64,000 nucleotides of DNA, taken from contig JAJTTP010000010.1 of NCBI GenBank assembly GCA_023313575.1, positions 1,719,324 to 1,783,323 on the forward strand. The letters are read 5' to 3'. Both the position numbers and the translations under genes were made by a program. Origin of the DNA: Eutypella sp. D-1. Taxonomy: Eukaryota > Ascomycota > Sordariomycetes > Xylariales > Diatrypaceae. This document shows, in pieces, positions 44,780 to 55,969 of this stretch. Position 1 is the stretch's first letter. Each line of letters starts with the position of its first letter. The notes below the pieces were generated by a model. It made no database searches, was not told the origin of the DNA, and worked only from the letters and a program-made list of their open reading frames with translations.

Positions 44780-46100
44780 TTACATAGGCAAGGGTATCTA
44801 ATGTACGACGAAAACTTATTCGTTATTTTACGAACAAAATCCATCCACCCCCCCTCCCCCTCCCCCGTCTTTGTTGCGTGTTTCGGGTAGTAAGTAAGTA
44901 AGTATCGGCATCTGTGGAGGTGGAGTTTAAGTGTGCGAACCTTATCATGCCAGAGAGGAAGGGGGAAGAAGGGGGGAAGGATGGGGGGGGGGAGGGCAGG
45001 GTTGAGTATCGGCCGGCTCTTCTGCTGCTGATACCCCAAGCTGTCTGTCGTCGTGCCCTGATGATGCTCACGGACGGTGGCCAATCTTGAGTCTGGCTTG
45101 ATGGTCCCGAGGTTGTGTGTTCCGTTCCAGGTCGAGGACAGGAAAGGAAAAAGGAAGCCACATAGGTAGTATGCAGATGTAGATAGATCAAGTAGGTAGG
45201 CGCGTTATCTATCTTTGCCGTGTGCAGCACGACAAACTTAAAATATCGGCCGCCCTTATACTCGCAACATCGTTGGGTGGTGGTGCTGGCTTCTCGTTCC
45301 TGCCAGAAGTCCTCCCTCCCGAGTTGAGTTGCAGCCTGCGTCACATACCCCCTCGAAATGAGCTATGTGATTCGTTCCTTCTTCGCCTTAACTACCTTTC
45401 CTTCTGCATTGCATCGTAGTCCCTCTCCCCTGCTGCTGTTGTTCTTGTAAGGTTATGTTAAGTTGTTTTGCAAAACCAGGGCCCCCTTTCCCCCTTCCCC
45501 CTTTCCCCCCTCCTTTCTTTCTCTCTCTCTCGCCCAAACTGCTACAAACCACACCTGCGACTTCCCATACGTGCTTGCTCTCCCATAATTCCTATATACG
45601 GTACCATCATTATTCTTATCATTATTGTCTTCCTCTCTTACTTTCTTTCTCCATCACCTAAACGTATATCAACACGCTCGTTTTGGAAAAGAAAGAAAAA
45701 GGACAGGAAAAAGAAACGGGAGGGAATATTTTTATTATCTCTTCGAAAAAGGATTATCAGTCCCCTTTTTTGGAATATCTCTCGCTTTTCCCTATGCCTA
45801 TGCCTATGCCTACCTTGGCGAAAAAAGAAAGAAAAGAAAGAAAAGAAACAGAGTGACCTACCTACCTAGCAGGAGGGATACCGGATTTTGCATCGAGACG
45901 GACTCATCCATCCATCCATTCGTTCCCCTTTTTTGGAAACAAACAGGAAATTCACGAACTCTTCGAGACAAAAGGTAGAACGGTATTCATAACCGTCCAC
46001 CTACACACAGACACACACAGAGACCTTACCTACCTGTTTATCGATCGCATAAGGTTAGGCAATTTCAAGTAAGGCCGTGTCAAATAAACCACCGGAAAAA
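44218..46100. other. Intergenic region between NUR1 and the large TM-hairpin protein gene
   Basis: About 1.9 kb, very rich in homopolymer and simple repeats: poly-C at about 44712-44729, (ACACAT)n at about 44750-44779, GGGG runs near 44985, TATGCCTATGCCTATGCC near 45790 and purine tracts near 45685 and 45825. The right part is probably the leader of the next gene. Small open frames are low complexity and were not accepted. Confidence 0.5.
44750..44779. repeat. (ACACAT)n hexanucleotide repeat
   Basis: Five near-perfect ACACAT units, just right of an 18-base poly-C run (about 44712-44729), in the 3' flank of NUR1. Confidence 0.75.
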
Positions 46101-49100
46101 ATGACTCCCACCGCGCATGACGACACGTCTACTCCATCCCCACCTCGACCCCCGCCGCGCCCGCACAGACGGACGCACTCGGGGCTCGCCGGTCTCCTCG
46201 GCAGGATGTTCTCGCCGAGTCGGGCCGAGCAGGGCAGCTACCCCGGTCCGGACGCCGTGGCCGATAATGACGGCTACGGGCATTTCAGGGGGGAGGGTGA
46301 GGGCGAAACGGACTCCGCCTACCGCGACCTCGGCCTCGACCCGGACAAGCTGACGGACTTCAACATTGCCACGGACATCCCCTTCGCGGACGTGGAGGGC
46401 GGCGATGGTGCTGGTGGTCGCGGTCGCGGGACCGCGACCGGGGCGCCGATGTCCCCATCGGCCGATGAGCGCAAGTCTAGGAGCTGGCGCTGGGGTCGCG
46501 GGCGCAGCAAAAGCCGCAACGGGAGCCACAGCCGAACCCGCACTCACACCCGCAGTCGGAGCCGGGGCCTCAGCCTGAGCAGAAACCGCAAGTCGTTGTC
46601 CAAATTTGTCGATGACGACATACCGCCACTGCCGGGGGCTGGGCAGCAACAGCAACAGTCCAAGCTGTTGCCGGCTAGTGTTGAGTATAAGAGCAAGAGA
46701 AAGTTGACCAAGCCCATGCCCATGCCGACCAAGTCATCGGAGCCACTGCCACCGCTCCCGAAGATCCGCCCGTCCGCCACCTACGCCGAGGCCAGCGCCC
46801 TCGCCAACGCCCCGGACACCAACGCCCCACTCCCGCCGCTGCCGCCGTCGCTTATCTACACGCCGAAGGGGCAGAGACCACTACCACCACCACCAGAAAC
46901 AACAACGAACCCTGCTTCCACTGCTCTCGCCCCCACTACAACGAAACCCGCAGCCAAGCCGAAGGCGGAGGAGCTTCTGCGCGCGAAGGAGCAGGTGCGG
47001 CGGCAACGGCGGGACCTCAGGGCCAGCGGCGACTGGCTCGGCGTGCAGGGGTCTGACCCGGTGACGGGGGAGCCGGAGGTGCTGACGCCGCTGGACACGC
47101 CGACGGCCAGCTCATCGGGGTCGTCTTCCGCGGCCCGTCGCCTATTGGAGGGCCTCGCGGGCCGCCGCCGTAATGCGGAAGCCGAGCTCGCGCACGCCCG
47201 GGAGCAGGAGGAGCAGGGCCGTCTTTGCGTCCGAGATGCCCGTGAGGCTAGGCACAGGGCTAAACTTGAGTCCATCGAGAATCGAAAGGAGGGTATCCGT
47301 GCCCGGCGGCGAGCTGCTTCCGCTTCTGCCGCTCTTGATGGTGATGGTGATGGCGGGGAGGACGCAGGAAGTGCTAGTGAGGGTGATGTCGCGCGCACGT
47401 TGAGGCAGCATGGCGACCAGTGGTCGTCGCTTGCCGAGCCGAACCTGAGTCCCATCGCCCAGTCGGTTAATAGTAGTGCAAATAGTAAGTCCCCGGCATG
47501 CATTCAGTGTTTGTGCTTTCCCTTGGAGTGTGGAATTGGAGAGGGGAAAGAGGAATCGTTGTTGTCGGTGATGCTGACTCGTCCTATCTTGCCTTGCTAG
47601 ATCTTCTCGAGCCCAGCCCAAGTCCCACCTTACCCGGCCCTTCCAGAGCGATGATGCCGCCGAACTTCTCGCGGCCTAGGGCTTCGGGGTCCGGGAACTC
47701 GCCGTGGAGCCACCGACGCACACAGTCTACGGACACCATCGTGCATAACCCGGACAAGGGCAAAGGCAAGGGCAAATCACTCGATCACGAGCGCCACTCG
47801 GCCGGCTACCCCACGCCCCGGAAGTCTCAGGAGCCAGGCCACCACCATCAGCCGGAAGAAGTGGAAGAAGAAGAAAAAGAAAAAGAAGCGCGCAAGTCTT
47901 TTTTATGGCGCCGCCGCCGGCGTATGACGGATCCGGGAGGCCGAGATAGGACTCTGGCCGCGGGGATCGGTGCATCGGCGGCGTCATTAAGCACTGCATG
48001 CGGATTCCCCCCCGGAAGCCCGTCGGCGCCGTCGCCGCTTCACCACCGCAACATCATGGACGTCGTGATCCCGGATTACCACCTACACCTGCTGACCCCG
48101 GAGCCCGCAGATACGCCCAAGGCCCCGACGAAGTCTACAGACTCGCTAACTATCAACAACACCACCAATATCCTTTGTACCCCGCTAAACCCGGACCGTG
48201 GCAAGACGGCCACCAACGACCTAGGGCAACACACCAGCGCAGCTACAGCGACCTCATCCCCGTCGAAGTCGAAAGAGCTCATGAGGAAGCTCTCCGTGCG
48301 CCGCCGGAAGTCGGTCCTGAGCCGTCAGGGCTCAGGTCGTGTCTCTGCCGCGAAGGTGACAACAGGGGCGAATGTGGAGGCACAAAAGGCAGAAGAATCC
48401 CTAACTGGCGCTTTGCGCCGCAGTCTCGACAGCCCCCCGACGTGCGATCACACGCCGCTGTACAAGGGCGATGGCCTGGAGGTGCGTCCGAGCAATGGCG
48501 CGCAGAAGCAGCGGTCCCTAGGCATGAGCCTCACGGACGCCAGGGCCAGTGGGCCGAACCTCCTTTACGCCCGCCACCAAGACCACGCAGACATTCCCAG
48601 CCTGAGCCTCCGAGACGCACAGTCGAATGGGCCCCCCCGCCGGCGGCACCGCTACCACGGCCCCGAGTCACCACTGGCGGAGTTGCCCGCGGGCAACAGC
48701 AAAAGTTCGAACCGCAGCCGCTCTCCCGCGCAGACAGCGGCCCACCGCCCCGTCAGAAGATTTGCCTTCATACCCACCACCACCACTACTGGCTGCGATC
48801 GCGGTCCCGGCTCCCGTTCCGTCGACAACCGAAAGGAGAACAGGCCGCCCAGGCCGGACTCGCTCATCGTCGAGACTGGATGCGACGATCTAGCGATTCC
48901 AACCTCGTCGCCACCGCCGATTCTGCCGAGGGAGGAAAGGATAGAGCCAGAAGAAAGAAAGAGCTGGGCGGGGCGCGCGATCGTCATTCCGGAATCGTGG
49001 GCGCGGCTTCGGCATTCCCGTCGCGTTCCGCTGCGGAAGAGCTCGCTGAACTTTACCCACCTCAACGCCGCCGGTCTGGAGAGCTCGGACGAGGATATGC

Positions 49101-51208
49101 AAGACGCACGAGCGACCGGTACTACGTGCACGCGCACCCAGACTGCCTCCCAGTCGGACGAGACGTCGGAGTCGGAGATGTACGTGTCGGCCATGAGCGA
49201 GATAGAAGACGCCCCCTTCCCAAAGCTTACCAAGGAGCCAACGAGTCTCCTCGACGAAGACACGCCAACGAAGAAGACAGGGAGAGACGGGCTCGGAAAG
49301 GGGCAAGACACACCGGAGGGAACGCCGGAGCTTCTCTCCGCCGAGACGATGACGCTTCGCATGGTTTCGCCGACTCTGACCACGAGGGAAAAGCAGGAGG
49401 ACAGCAAAGACTCGCGAGAGGCTACAGTGGGGAGAGTAAAAATGCTAGCGAAAGGTTTCGACCAGCGCGAGAGAAAGAACAAGAGCGTGAGCGACGGGAG
49501 GCGTCAGGAAAAATTGGAAGTTATCCCCGTCGTACTAGGGGATCCAGCACCAGCTCATCATCGTCAGCAACGTCATCAATATCTTCCTCAGACGAGCGAA
49601 AAAAAGGGCATCGCCGAAAGGGAAAGGGACATCCTGGATCAGGAAGACACGGAGACGGACACGGATACGGACGAGGAGGAAACGGGTCTGGACGGGACCT
49701 TCGACGGGATTCTAGACGGGTTTCCCGTGCCCCCGACCTCGAAGCACGCCACCATGATGTACACGGCTCCGTCACCTAGAATAATGCAGGCCGCTGCGAT
49801 GTGGGGAGGCGCGAAGCAGGCGCTCGGAACGATAGCTTTGAACCCTCGTCAGGATCATCACCGCCATCCTTTTCATCACTACCAGGCTCACTGGAAAACC
49901 AAGAGTTGCAACGGCGCAGAACTAGCGGCGATGATGGGAAGTATGGGGGTCGGCGTTCAGGAACCCAGCCCCGACAAGTGGCGCGCCGGGCTAACCCAGC
50001 ACCGTCGGAGTCGAAGCGACGTGAACAGCAGTCACGGCCCCAAGAAGGATATTCCGAGGGGGAGAGTGCTCGGGTCTCAGATGACTGGGTTGGCCAGCGG
50101 CGGCAGGAACGAAGAGGTCAAGCGCGGCACAGGCGCGGCGCCGACCACCGAGGAGGCGGAGAAGGCGCTACAGTCTACGCTCCAGAGAAAGCTAGAGCAG
50201 GAGATCCGGAGGGAGAAGGCCAGGCAGAGGAGGCTGGAAAGGCTGATAAATGCGTCACCTTCGCCCTCTCCTCCCCTGGCCGAGAGTCCCCCGCCGCGTC
50301 CCCAGCGTCCTCCGTCGCAGACAAACCCGCAAATCGAATATCGGATAAGCGGGCAGGAAAAGTTCTTCGCGATACCCGACAGCGTGCTACCTCCTCGCCA
50401 CCCGTCGCAGGTGCAGGTACGGAATGGAAGGAGAGAAAGTCGGGTTGTAATGGAAACACCGTCACGATCACCGTCCCCTTCCCCTCCGCCTCCGCGAAGA
50501 AGAAAGTTTCCCCCGCGCGTGACCGATCCTCCCGAGACACCGCCACAGCCGTCGCAGGAATCGGAAATGCAGCGCATCGAGACTCATCAGGAGCAACCTC
50601 AGGAAGAAGAGGGGATGGGGGCTCGCTCGTGGCTTTCGAGTCTTCCGACCCGCCTTCCTCTACCCAGCCTCGCTTTTCGGCGCCGGCGCGCGGCAGCCCT
50701 AGAAGAAGCTCCGGGCACGGCCAACGAGGGGAGACAGCAAACTCCAGATCAAAGAGGGCGAATAACAAAATCGAATGGGGCCGACACTACGAGACTTCCT
50801 GAACACACGCCGGATGCGGTCAAGGCGGCCCGGCAAGCAGCAATTCACGACAGAGACAGGAAGAATGGGGGCGCGGGAGCCACTGCCGTAGATACCGCAA
50901 ATAACGGCAGCGAAGCCGTGAGAAACGCCGCGCTTGTGCCCATCTTCGTCGCGTACCTGCTGGGGCGGGTGTTCCGGACCATCGCTAAGCTCGCGTGGGC
51001 CATCATATACGCCTGGTGGCTCCTCGCATGCCCTGCTCTCGTCGACTGGTGCGTGGGTGCTGAAGACGGTATCTGGCGCCGCCGCCGCGACGGCCGCACT
51101 ACCTGGGCTGACACCGTCTCCCTCGTCGCCGCGGCGCTGCTCTTCGCTGCTTCTGTCGTCGTCGGCTGGTACCTTGGCGTAGTCTTGGCGTGGCTCGGGT
51201 TTCTGTGA
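46101..51208 (+). CDS. Large low-complexity protein with C-terminal membrane hairpin
   Basis: Exons 46101-47484 and 47601-51208, joined phase 1 (donor GTAAGT, acceptor TTGCTAG, CTGAC branch-like site), encode 1663 aa. I place the start at ATG 46101; upstream codons in frame begin only with GTG. I do not recognise a named family. The N-terminus has HRRTHSGLAGLLGRMFSPSR, then an Arg/Ser run (WGRGRSKSRNGSHSRTRTHT), Pro-rich PLPPLPPSLIYTPKGQRPLP and a charged coiled-coil-like block (LAHAREQEEQGRLCVRDARE). The middle is Ser/Thr/Pro and acidic (MYVSAMSEIEDAPFPKLTKE), followed by a better-ordered patch MMYTAPSPRIMQAAAMWGGA. The last 95 residues hold two or three hydrophobic helices (VPIFVAYLLGRVFRTIAKL, WAIIYAWWLLACPALVDWC, TVSLVAAALLFAASVVVGWY). 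A tail-anchored, mostly disordered cytoplasmic protein is inferred. A long competing frame overlaps it (see findings). Confidence 0.7.
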
Positions 51209-51518
51209 ATGCCGGTTGGCGAACGCTAGACTGATGAGGTGGTTAGGTGGGTGTGAGACAGAGCGGAGTTAAATAGGGTGTTTTGTTGGAAAGGATTGTT
51301 AATTAGGTACGGAAAGAAAAAAGTATTGGAATAGAACTAAAAGAAAAGGGGGGGGAAGTGGGGAAAGACGAGCATGCATGTGGGGCCAGGAGGTCCGTAA
51401 ATAGGGGGCTTGGCGCAGTGTGTTATTATAGCGTCGCTTGCACGCATCGTTAGCATGATGGCTCTCTTTCAAAGGGGGGCCTTTTTTTATCTATCTATAA
51501 GCTTAGAGAGGTGTTTAA

Positions 51519-51544
51519 GATCAGGATCAGGATCAGGATCAGGA
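51519..51544. repeat. (GATCAG)4 hexanucleotide tandem repeat
   Basis: Four consecutive GATCAG units about 310 bp after the stop of the preceding gene. Confidence 0.85.
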
Positions 51545-51762
51545 GGGAATCGGATTGGCTACTTGATTCGATAGAACATCTTATTGTTATCTCCAGTTGT
51601 TCTATTATTATATTAATCGGATCCAATGGTTATATTTCATGATGAGGTCGGATCGAGAGTCCGGTTGTGTTGCTCTATTTGATAGTCCAACTGCTCCTTT
51701 AAAGGTCTCGACATGAATCTCCCTACTATTGCACCTGAATCCGCCGAGGCGGACTCGTACGA

Positions 51763-52020
51763 TGTAACAAACACAAGGATCAACTATATATACCAGGATA
51801 AGTATATATCACGGCCTGTTGAGCCTCACTTAGAATAGGGGTATTATAAAACGGGAAATCGGACATAGGCGATCACGTGAGCCGTATCTCCGGGGATCGG
51901 CAGGGTATATATAGGGCCTGGGCACCCCCGTTCTGTAACTAGAATATCGTCTTTCTCTTTTATGCCAATCTACGATTCTCCCACATACTATCTTAGATCT
52001 ATAGACGTGACAGTATAACA
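51763..52020 (+). repeat. Putative solo LTR remnant
   Basis: The segment begins TGTAACAAAC and ends GTATAACA (TG...CA), with a second possible start at TGTTGAGCC (51818). It contains a GTATATATAGGGCC TATA-like box about 110 bp before the end and a pyrimidine-rich stretch, a layout like LTR promoters. No target site duplication is obvious and no internal element flanks it, so this is tentative. It is not strongly AT-mutated, unlike the LTRs to its right. Confidence 0.35.
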
Positions 52021-52201
52021 TTAAACAGAAAAGATAGTAGCATACATAGAATAAAGAAATATCGTGAGTTCATGACACCTCTCCCACCCCCCCCCCCCCA
52101 CCCCAATTCCCCGCGTCGCCACCAATTGATTATCTCCATAATTCAATAGAAGCTTAGGTAGATTGTCAAATGGTGCCCTTGGGATATGATATCGCAAGTT
52201 C

Positions 52202-52594
52202 TCAACGCAGCTCGAAGACTAAGTCATGCAAGAAAGAATTCTTCCACTCCTCGGCGGTCAACGGCCGCTGCTCGACCGCCTCCGCAGCCTCAGCTGGCTT
52301 TGGCTGCCTCTCATCATCTTTCGTCCCTTTGTCTTTCGATTTCTCATCAGTCTTCGACAACTCCGGATCCGCACCCTGGCTCTCACGTGTCGTACCAGCT
52401 GCAGGGATCGCACCGTTGCTGTTCACCGTGCCTGATATTTTTGAAATCCTTCTTTTCGGCATCTCGGGGGGCGAGATAGGGAGCTGTGTTTCAGTCTTTC
52501 CGTTGCCGTCTTTGACGGCCTGCTTCGATTGAATCACGGAATATTGCGCGGAGTCCGCGATCGGACCATTTGTCACACGGGGGGGTATCCCCAT
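52202..52594 (-). CDS. Possible small disordered protein or gene fragment at the AT-rich boundary
   Basis: A 130-aa frame with a real ATG at 52594 and stop at 52202. The product is hydrophilic: IQSKQAVKDGNGKTETQLPI, EMPKRRISKISGTVNSNG, then a Lys/Asp/Glu/Pro-rich block ending TAEEWKNSFLHDLVFELR. Composition suggests once-coding sequence rather than chance, and the opposite-strand frame is less protein-like. I do not recognise it. Its position next to the RIP-mutated block, about 80 bp from the composition break, suggests a truncated gene or an accessory gene at an unstable boundary. Confidence 0.35.
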   Translation of the reverse strand: MGIPPRVTNGPIADSAQYSVIQSKQAVKDGNGKTETQLPISPPEMPKRRISKISGTVNSNGAIPAAGTTRESQGADPELSKTDEKSKDKGTKDDERQPKPAEAAEAVEQRPLTAEEWKNSFLHDLVFELR

Positions 52595-52679
52595 ATAGGA
52601 TCGGCACTGCCAAGGACCTGTTGGCTGCTAAAAATGGAGATAAGAATATATGGCGCCAACGGGCGTTAGAATGGATATA

Positions 52680-53570
52680 ACAGACTGGAGATATAACCAT
52701 TTTTTTTAACATACGTACTCCGTAAAATTATATATAAATATTAAACCTATCCTTTAGCCTTTTTTTAAATGGATAAAAAAGTATTGCATTTTTAAAAGAT
52801 TTTAATTAATTATTAACTAAATTTAATATAATATATTTAAATTATAACCTTTTTTTATTATAAATAATTAATTATTTATTTTAAAAATTATTATATACTT
52901 TTTATTATATTTATATAAAATATTCTTTATAACCATTTTAAATTAAAACTTTTTAATATATAATTTAACCGAAAACTTTTTATTTATTTACGTTAAAACG
53001 GTTAAATAAGCTTTTTTTTACCCGTTAATAAAAAAAGCATAAGCTATTTTTATAAATATTTTTAATTTTATTTTATAAACCGAATTAAATAATATATTAA
53101 ATTATTTAAAACTTTTTTAATAATTTAAATTAAAAAACGGCCCGTCCCTTATTTAAATAGGTATTATTTATTCCCTTTTTACCTGAAAAGTAATTAATTT
53201 TAATACCCCTTTTTTAAATTTTTATTTTTAATATTTCGGATCTTTTACTTTTATTATTATTAATAAAATCCATCTTTTTTTTTATTAAAACTATTAATTA
53301 ATATAATATATTTAAACGATAAAAAATATATTATAACCTTTTTTTAACTAAAATTTAATAATGTTTTTATTTTTTATAACCTTTTTAATTTCGATATGGT
53401 TATAAAAAATATTACTTTTAAAAAGTTACCGTTATTTTAAAACGTGGTTATAAACCTTTCCGATTAAATAATAAAAATATATTATTATATATAAAATATT
53501 TATTAAACCTTACGTATTTAAATGTATTTTATTAATAAAAATTATCGATAACGTATTAAAAACGTATAAA
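52680..53570. other. AT-rich, heavily mutated DNA of unknown origin
   Basis: Composition drops abruptly to A+T-rich at about 52,680, with TA, TTTT and AAAA dominating and few GC pairs, mostly in CG dinucleotides. No open frame survives. Presumably degraded transposon sequence, but I cannot assign it to a family. Confidence 0.6.
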
Positions 53571-54002
53571 TGTTATGACCGGTCAGACCATTGGGCCGAG
53601 TGGGGCTAATATAATAAAAAAGATCCCTAACTCCAGTTTTGGAAAAGGAGACAGCTACACTAAAGTAAGCTATATACGCTATACGACCAGGAAAGATCGG
53701 TTAAATCGGTAATGATTTTAATAATATTAAAGCATTATATTCGGATATAATCTTAACGATTTAATAATAACTATATATTTTAATATTAAAAATAAAAGAT
53801 ATAAATAATATATAACTATATTTATTATTTCTTTTTTAAATAGTTTTTAAGCTTATTAATTTATAATATAATTTAATTATTTAAAACACTTTTTTTTTTG
53901 CTATTATTAAACGTAATTACTTATTGCTTAAAACTTTTAACACTTTTATTAATATAAACCCCTTAACTGGAATAATAATTAGGAATAAACCGGCCGTTAT
54001 AA
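53571..54002 (+). repeat. Retroelement LTR copy A (divergent 5' part)
   Basis: Starts TGTTATGACC and ends near GGCCGTTATAA. Its right two thirds align with copies B and C (ATATTTTAATATTAAAAATA, later AATAATTAGGAATAAACCGG), but its first 130 bp are different and of ordinary base composition (AACTCCAGTTTTGGAAAAGG). It may be an LTR variant, a chimera, or a related family. Confidence 0.6.
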
Positions 54003-54428
54003 TAAAAATATTATAAAAACTTTAAAAATTAATATAACTTTATAATAACTTTATATCGTAACGGTTTATAAACTTTTATAAATTAAATTTTTTATTTCCG
54101 TTAATAAATTAATATAATTAATAACGTTTTTATTTAAAATATTTAAAAAATTATCGTTAAATTTGCTTAAAACGTGGATATTTGCGTTTAAGTTATTAAT
54201 AAATTATAACAGGTTATTATTACTTATTAATAAGTATTTTTCTAATTATATAATAAATAATAAAAATACCGGGCTTTTATTAATAATATTACCGTTTAAA
54301 TTAATAATTTTTAAGCTAAAGAATATATTTACCCCGAACGCTTTAAAAAATACGCCCGTTAATAAAACAAAACCCCTGTATCTATATTAAGGTTATTATT
54401 ATTAAAATATAAATATAACCGGGTAATT
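54003..54428. other. AT-rich internal remnant between LTR copies A and B
   Basis: About 425 bp of mutated sequence, with a 75-codon frame of biased composition that I do not accept as a gene. Its place before a direct LTR copy fits an internal fragment of a retroelement. Confidence 0.4.
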
Positions 54429-54843
54429 TGTTATGGCCTGACTAGGCTAAATGGGGGCTGGTAACCCTATTTATTAGCGGTACTGCCGGAAAAATAAAAA
54501 CATAAACCAGCCACATTTAATAAGTTATAAAAAAAGCTATATATGGATCCGTTATAATCCATAGATTTAAAAGGTATTAATTAAATTTATTACGATTTAA
54601 GGATTTAATATAACCATATATTTTAATATTAAGGATAAAAGATATAAATAATATATAATTATATTTATTACTTTTTTTTTAAATAATTTTTAAATTTATT
54701 AATTTATAATATAACTTAATTATTTAAAATATTTTTTATTATTATTATTAAACGTGATTATTTATTATTTAAAACCTTTAGCATTTTTATTAATATAAAT
54801 TTTTCGATTAAATTAATAATTAAAAATAAATTAGCCGTTATAT
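54429..54843 (+). repeat. Retroelement LTR copy B
   Basis: Begins TGTTATGGCCTGACTAGGC and ends near TTAGCCGTTATA, about 415 bp. It matches copy C over its whole length and copy D in reverse complement. Confidence 0.8.
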
Positions 54844-55457
54844 GTTATAAGCTTTTATTTAATAATGTTATTAACTTTAAATAATATCCGATATTATATT
54901 TTTTTAAGTTAAAATTTTTAATAAATTATTAACTTTTTATTTAAACGGATCGAACGAATCGAGTAAACAGTAATTATAACCGTAATTTAAAAAATTATAC
55001 CCGTTAAATTTAAGCTTAAAAAACCTGGACTTTATAATAATATTACCCTTATATAACCTTTTTTTATTATAACCGTAATTTATTTATATTAATAACGTTA
55101 TATAATAATTACGGAAATTAATAAAATTTTTAATATTACGTTATGTTTTACCGGAAAGATAATTTAATGGTTTAAACTTATTTTAAATGCTTTCGTAAAA
55201 ATGGAAAAAAAAAAAAGAATTACGGAAATTAAACGTTTTTTTAAAAAGTATAAAAATTTCGTAAAAAAAATGAAAATTAATTACGGAAACCCGGATAAAG
55301 CCCGAGCCGTTACGTAATAATTTTTAAGTTTTAAATAAAAAAGAATAACTTATATATATGCCGCATAATTTAAATAATTTATTATTAAAATAAATTAAAT
55401 CGATAATAAATCCTTTATTAATACGTTTTATTAAGGATTTAAAGATTTAATTAAAAA
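54844..55457 (+). pseudogene. Truncated gag-region fragment of a Ty3/gypsy-like element
   Basis: About 610 bp following LTR B that align with the start of the internal region after LTR C (both contain TAAATTTAAGCTTAAAAAA then TTATAATAATATTACCCTTA). The match stops at LTR C, which interrupts it at ATTTAAAGATTTAATTAAAAA. Stops occur in all frames. Confidence 0.7.
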
Positions 55458-55872
55458 TGTTATGGCCTGATTAGGCCAAGTGGGGGCTGGTAACCCTATT
55501 CGTTAACGGTACTGCCGGAAAAATAAAAACGTAAACCAGCCACATTTAATAAGCTATAAAAAGAGCTATATATGGATCCGTTATGATCCATAAATCCAAA
55601 GGTATTAATTAAATCCGTTACGATTTAAAAATTTAACATAATTACATATTCCAATATTAGGAATAAAAAATATAAATAATATATAATTACGCTTATTACC
55701 TTTTTTTTAAATAATTTTTAAACTTATTAGCTTATAATATAACTTAATTACTTAAAGCATTTTTTTATTATTATTACTAAATGTAATTATTTATTGCTTA
55801 AAACCTTTAACATTTTTATTAATATAAATCCCTCGATTAAATTAATAATTAAAAATAAACCAGCCGTTATAT
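55458..55872 (+). repeat. Retroelement LTR copy C
   Basis: Begins TGTTATGGCCTGATTAGGCC, ends near CCAGCCGTTATA, about 415 bp. It serves as 5' LTR of the forward element whose gag region follows. Confidence 0.82.
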
Positions 55873-55969
55873 GTTATAAATTTTTATTTAATAATATTAT
55901 TAACTTTAAACAATATCCGATATTATGTTTTTTTTAAGTTAAAATTTTTAATAAGTTATTTAATAATTA

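Larger units (their letters stand above)
51209..52201. other. Transition region between genes and AT-rich block
   Basis: No gene. The likely 3' UTR of the preceding gene, a (GATCAG)4 repeat (51519-51544), an LTR-like segment up to 52020, and a poly-C run (52089-52099). Composition is still ordinary here. Confidence 0.5.

Noticed and set aside
48652..49482. 276-codon minus-strand frame inside the large gene
   Set aside because: Composition shadow of the GC-rich coding strand, with no family features or splice structure.
54163..54390. 75-codon frame in the AT-rich block
   Set aside because: Ile/Leu/Lys/Asn-only composition expected by chance from A+T-rich DNA between two LTR copies.
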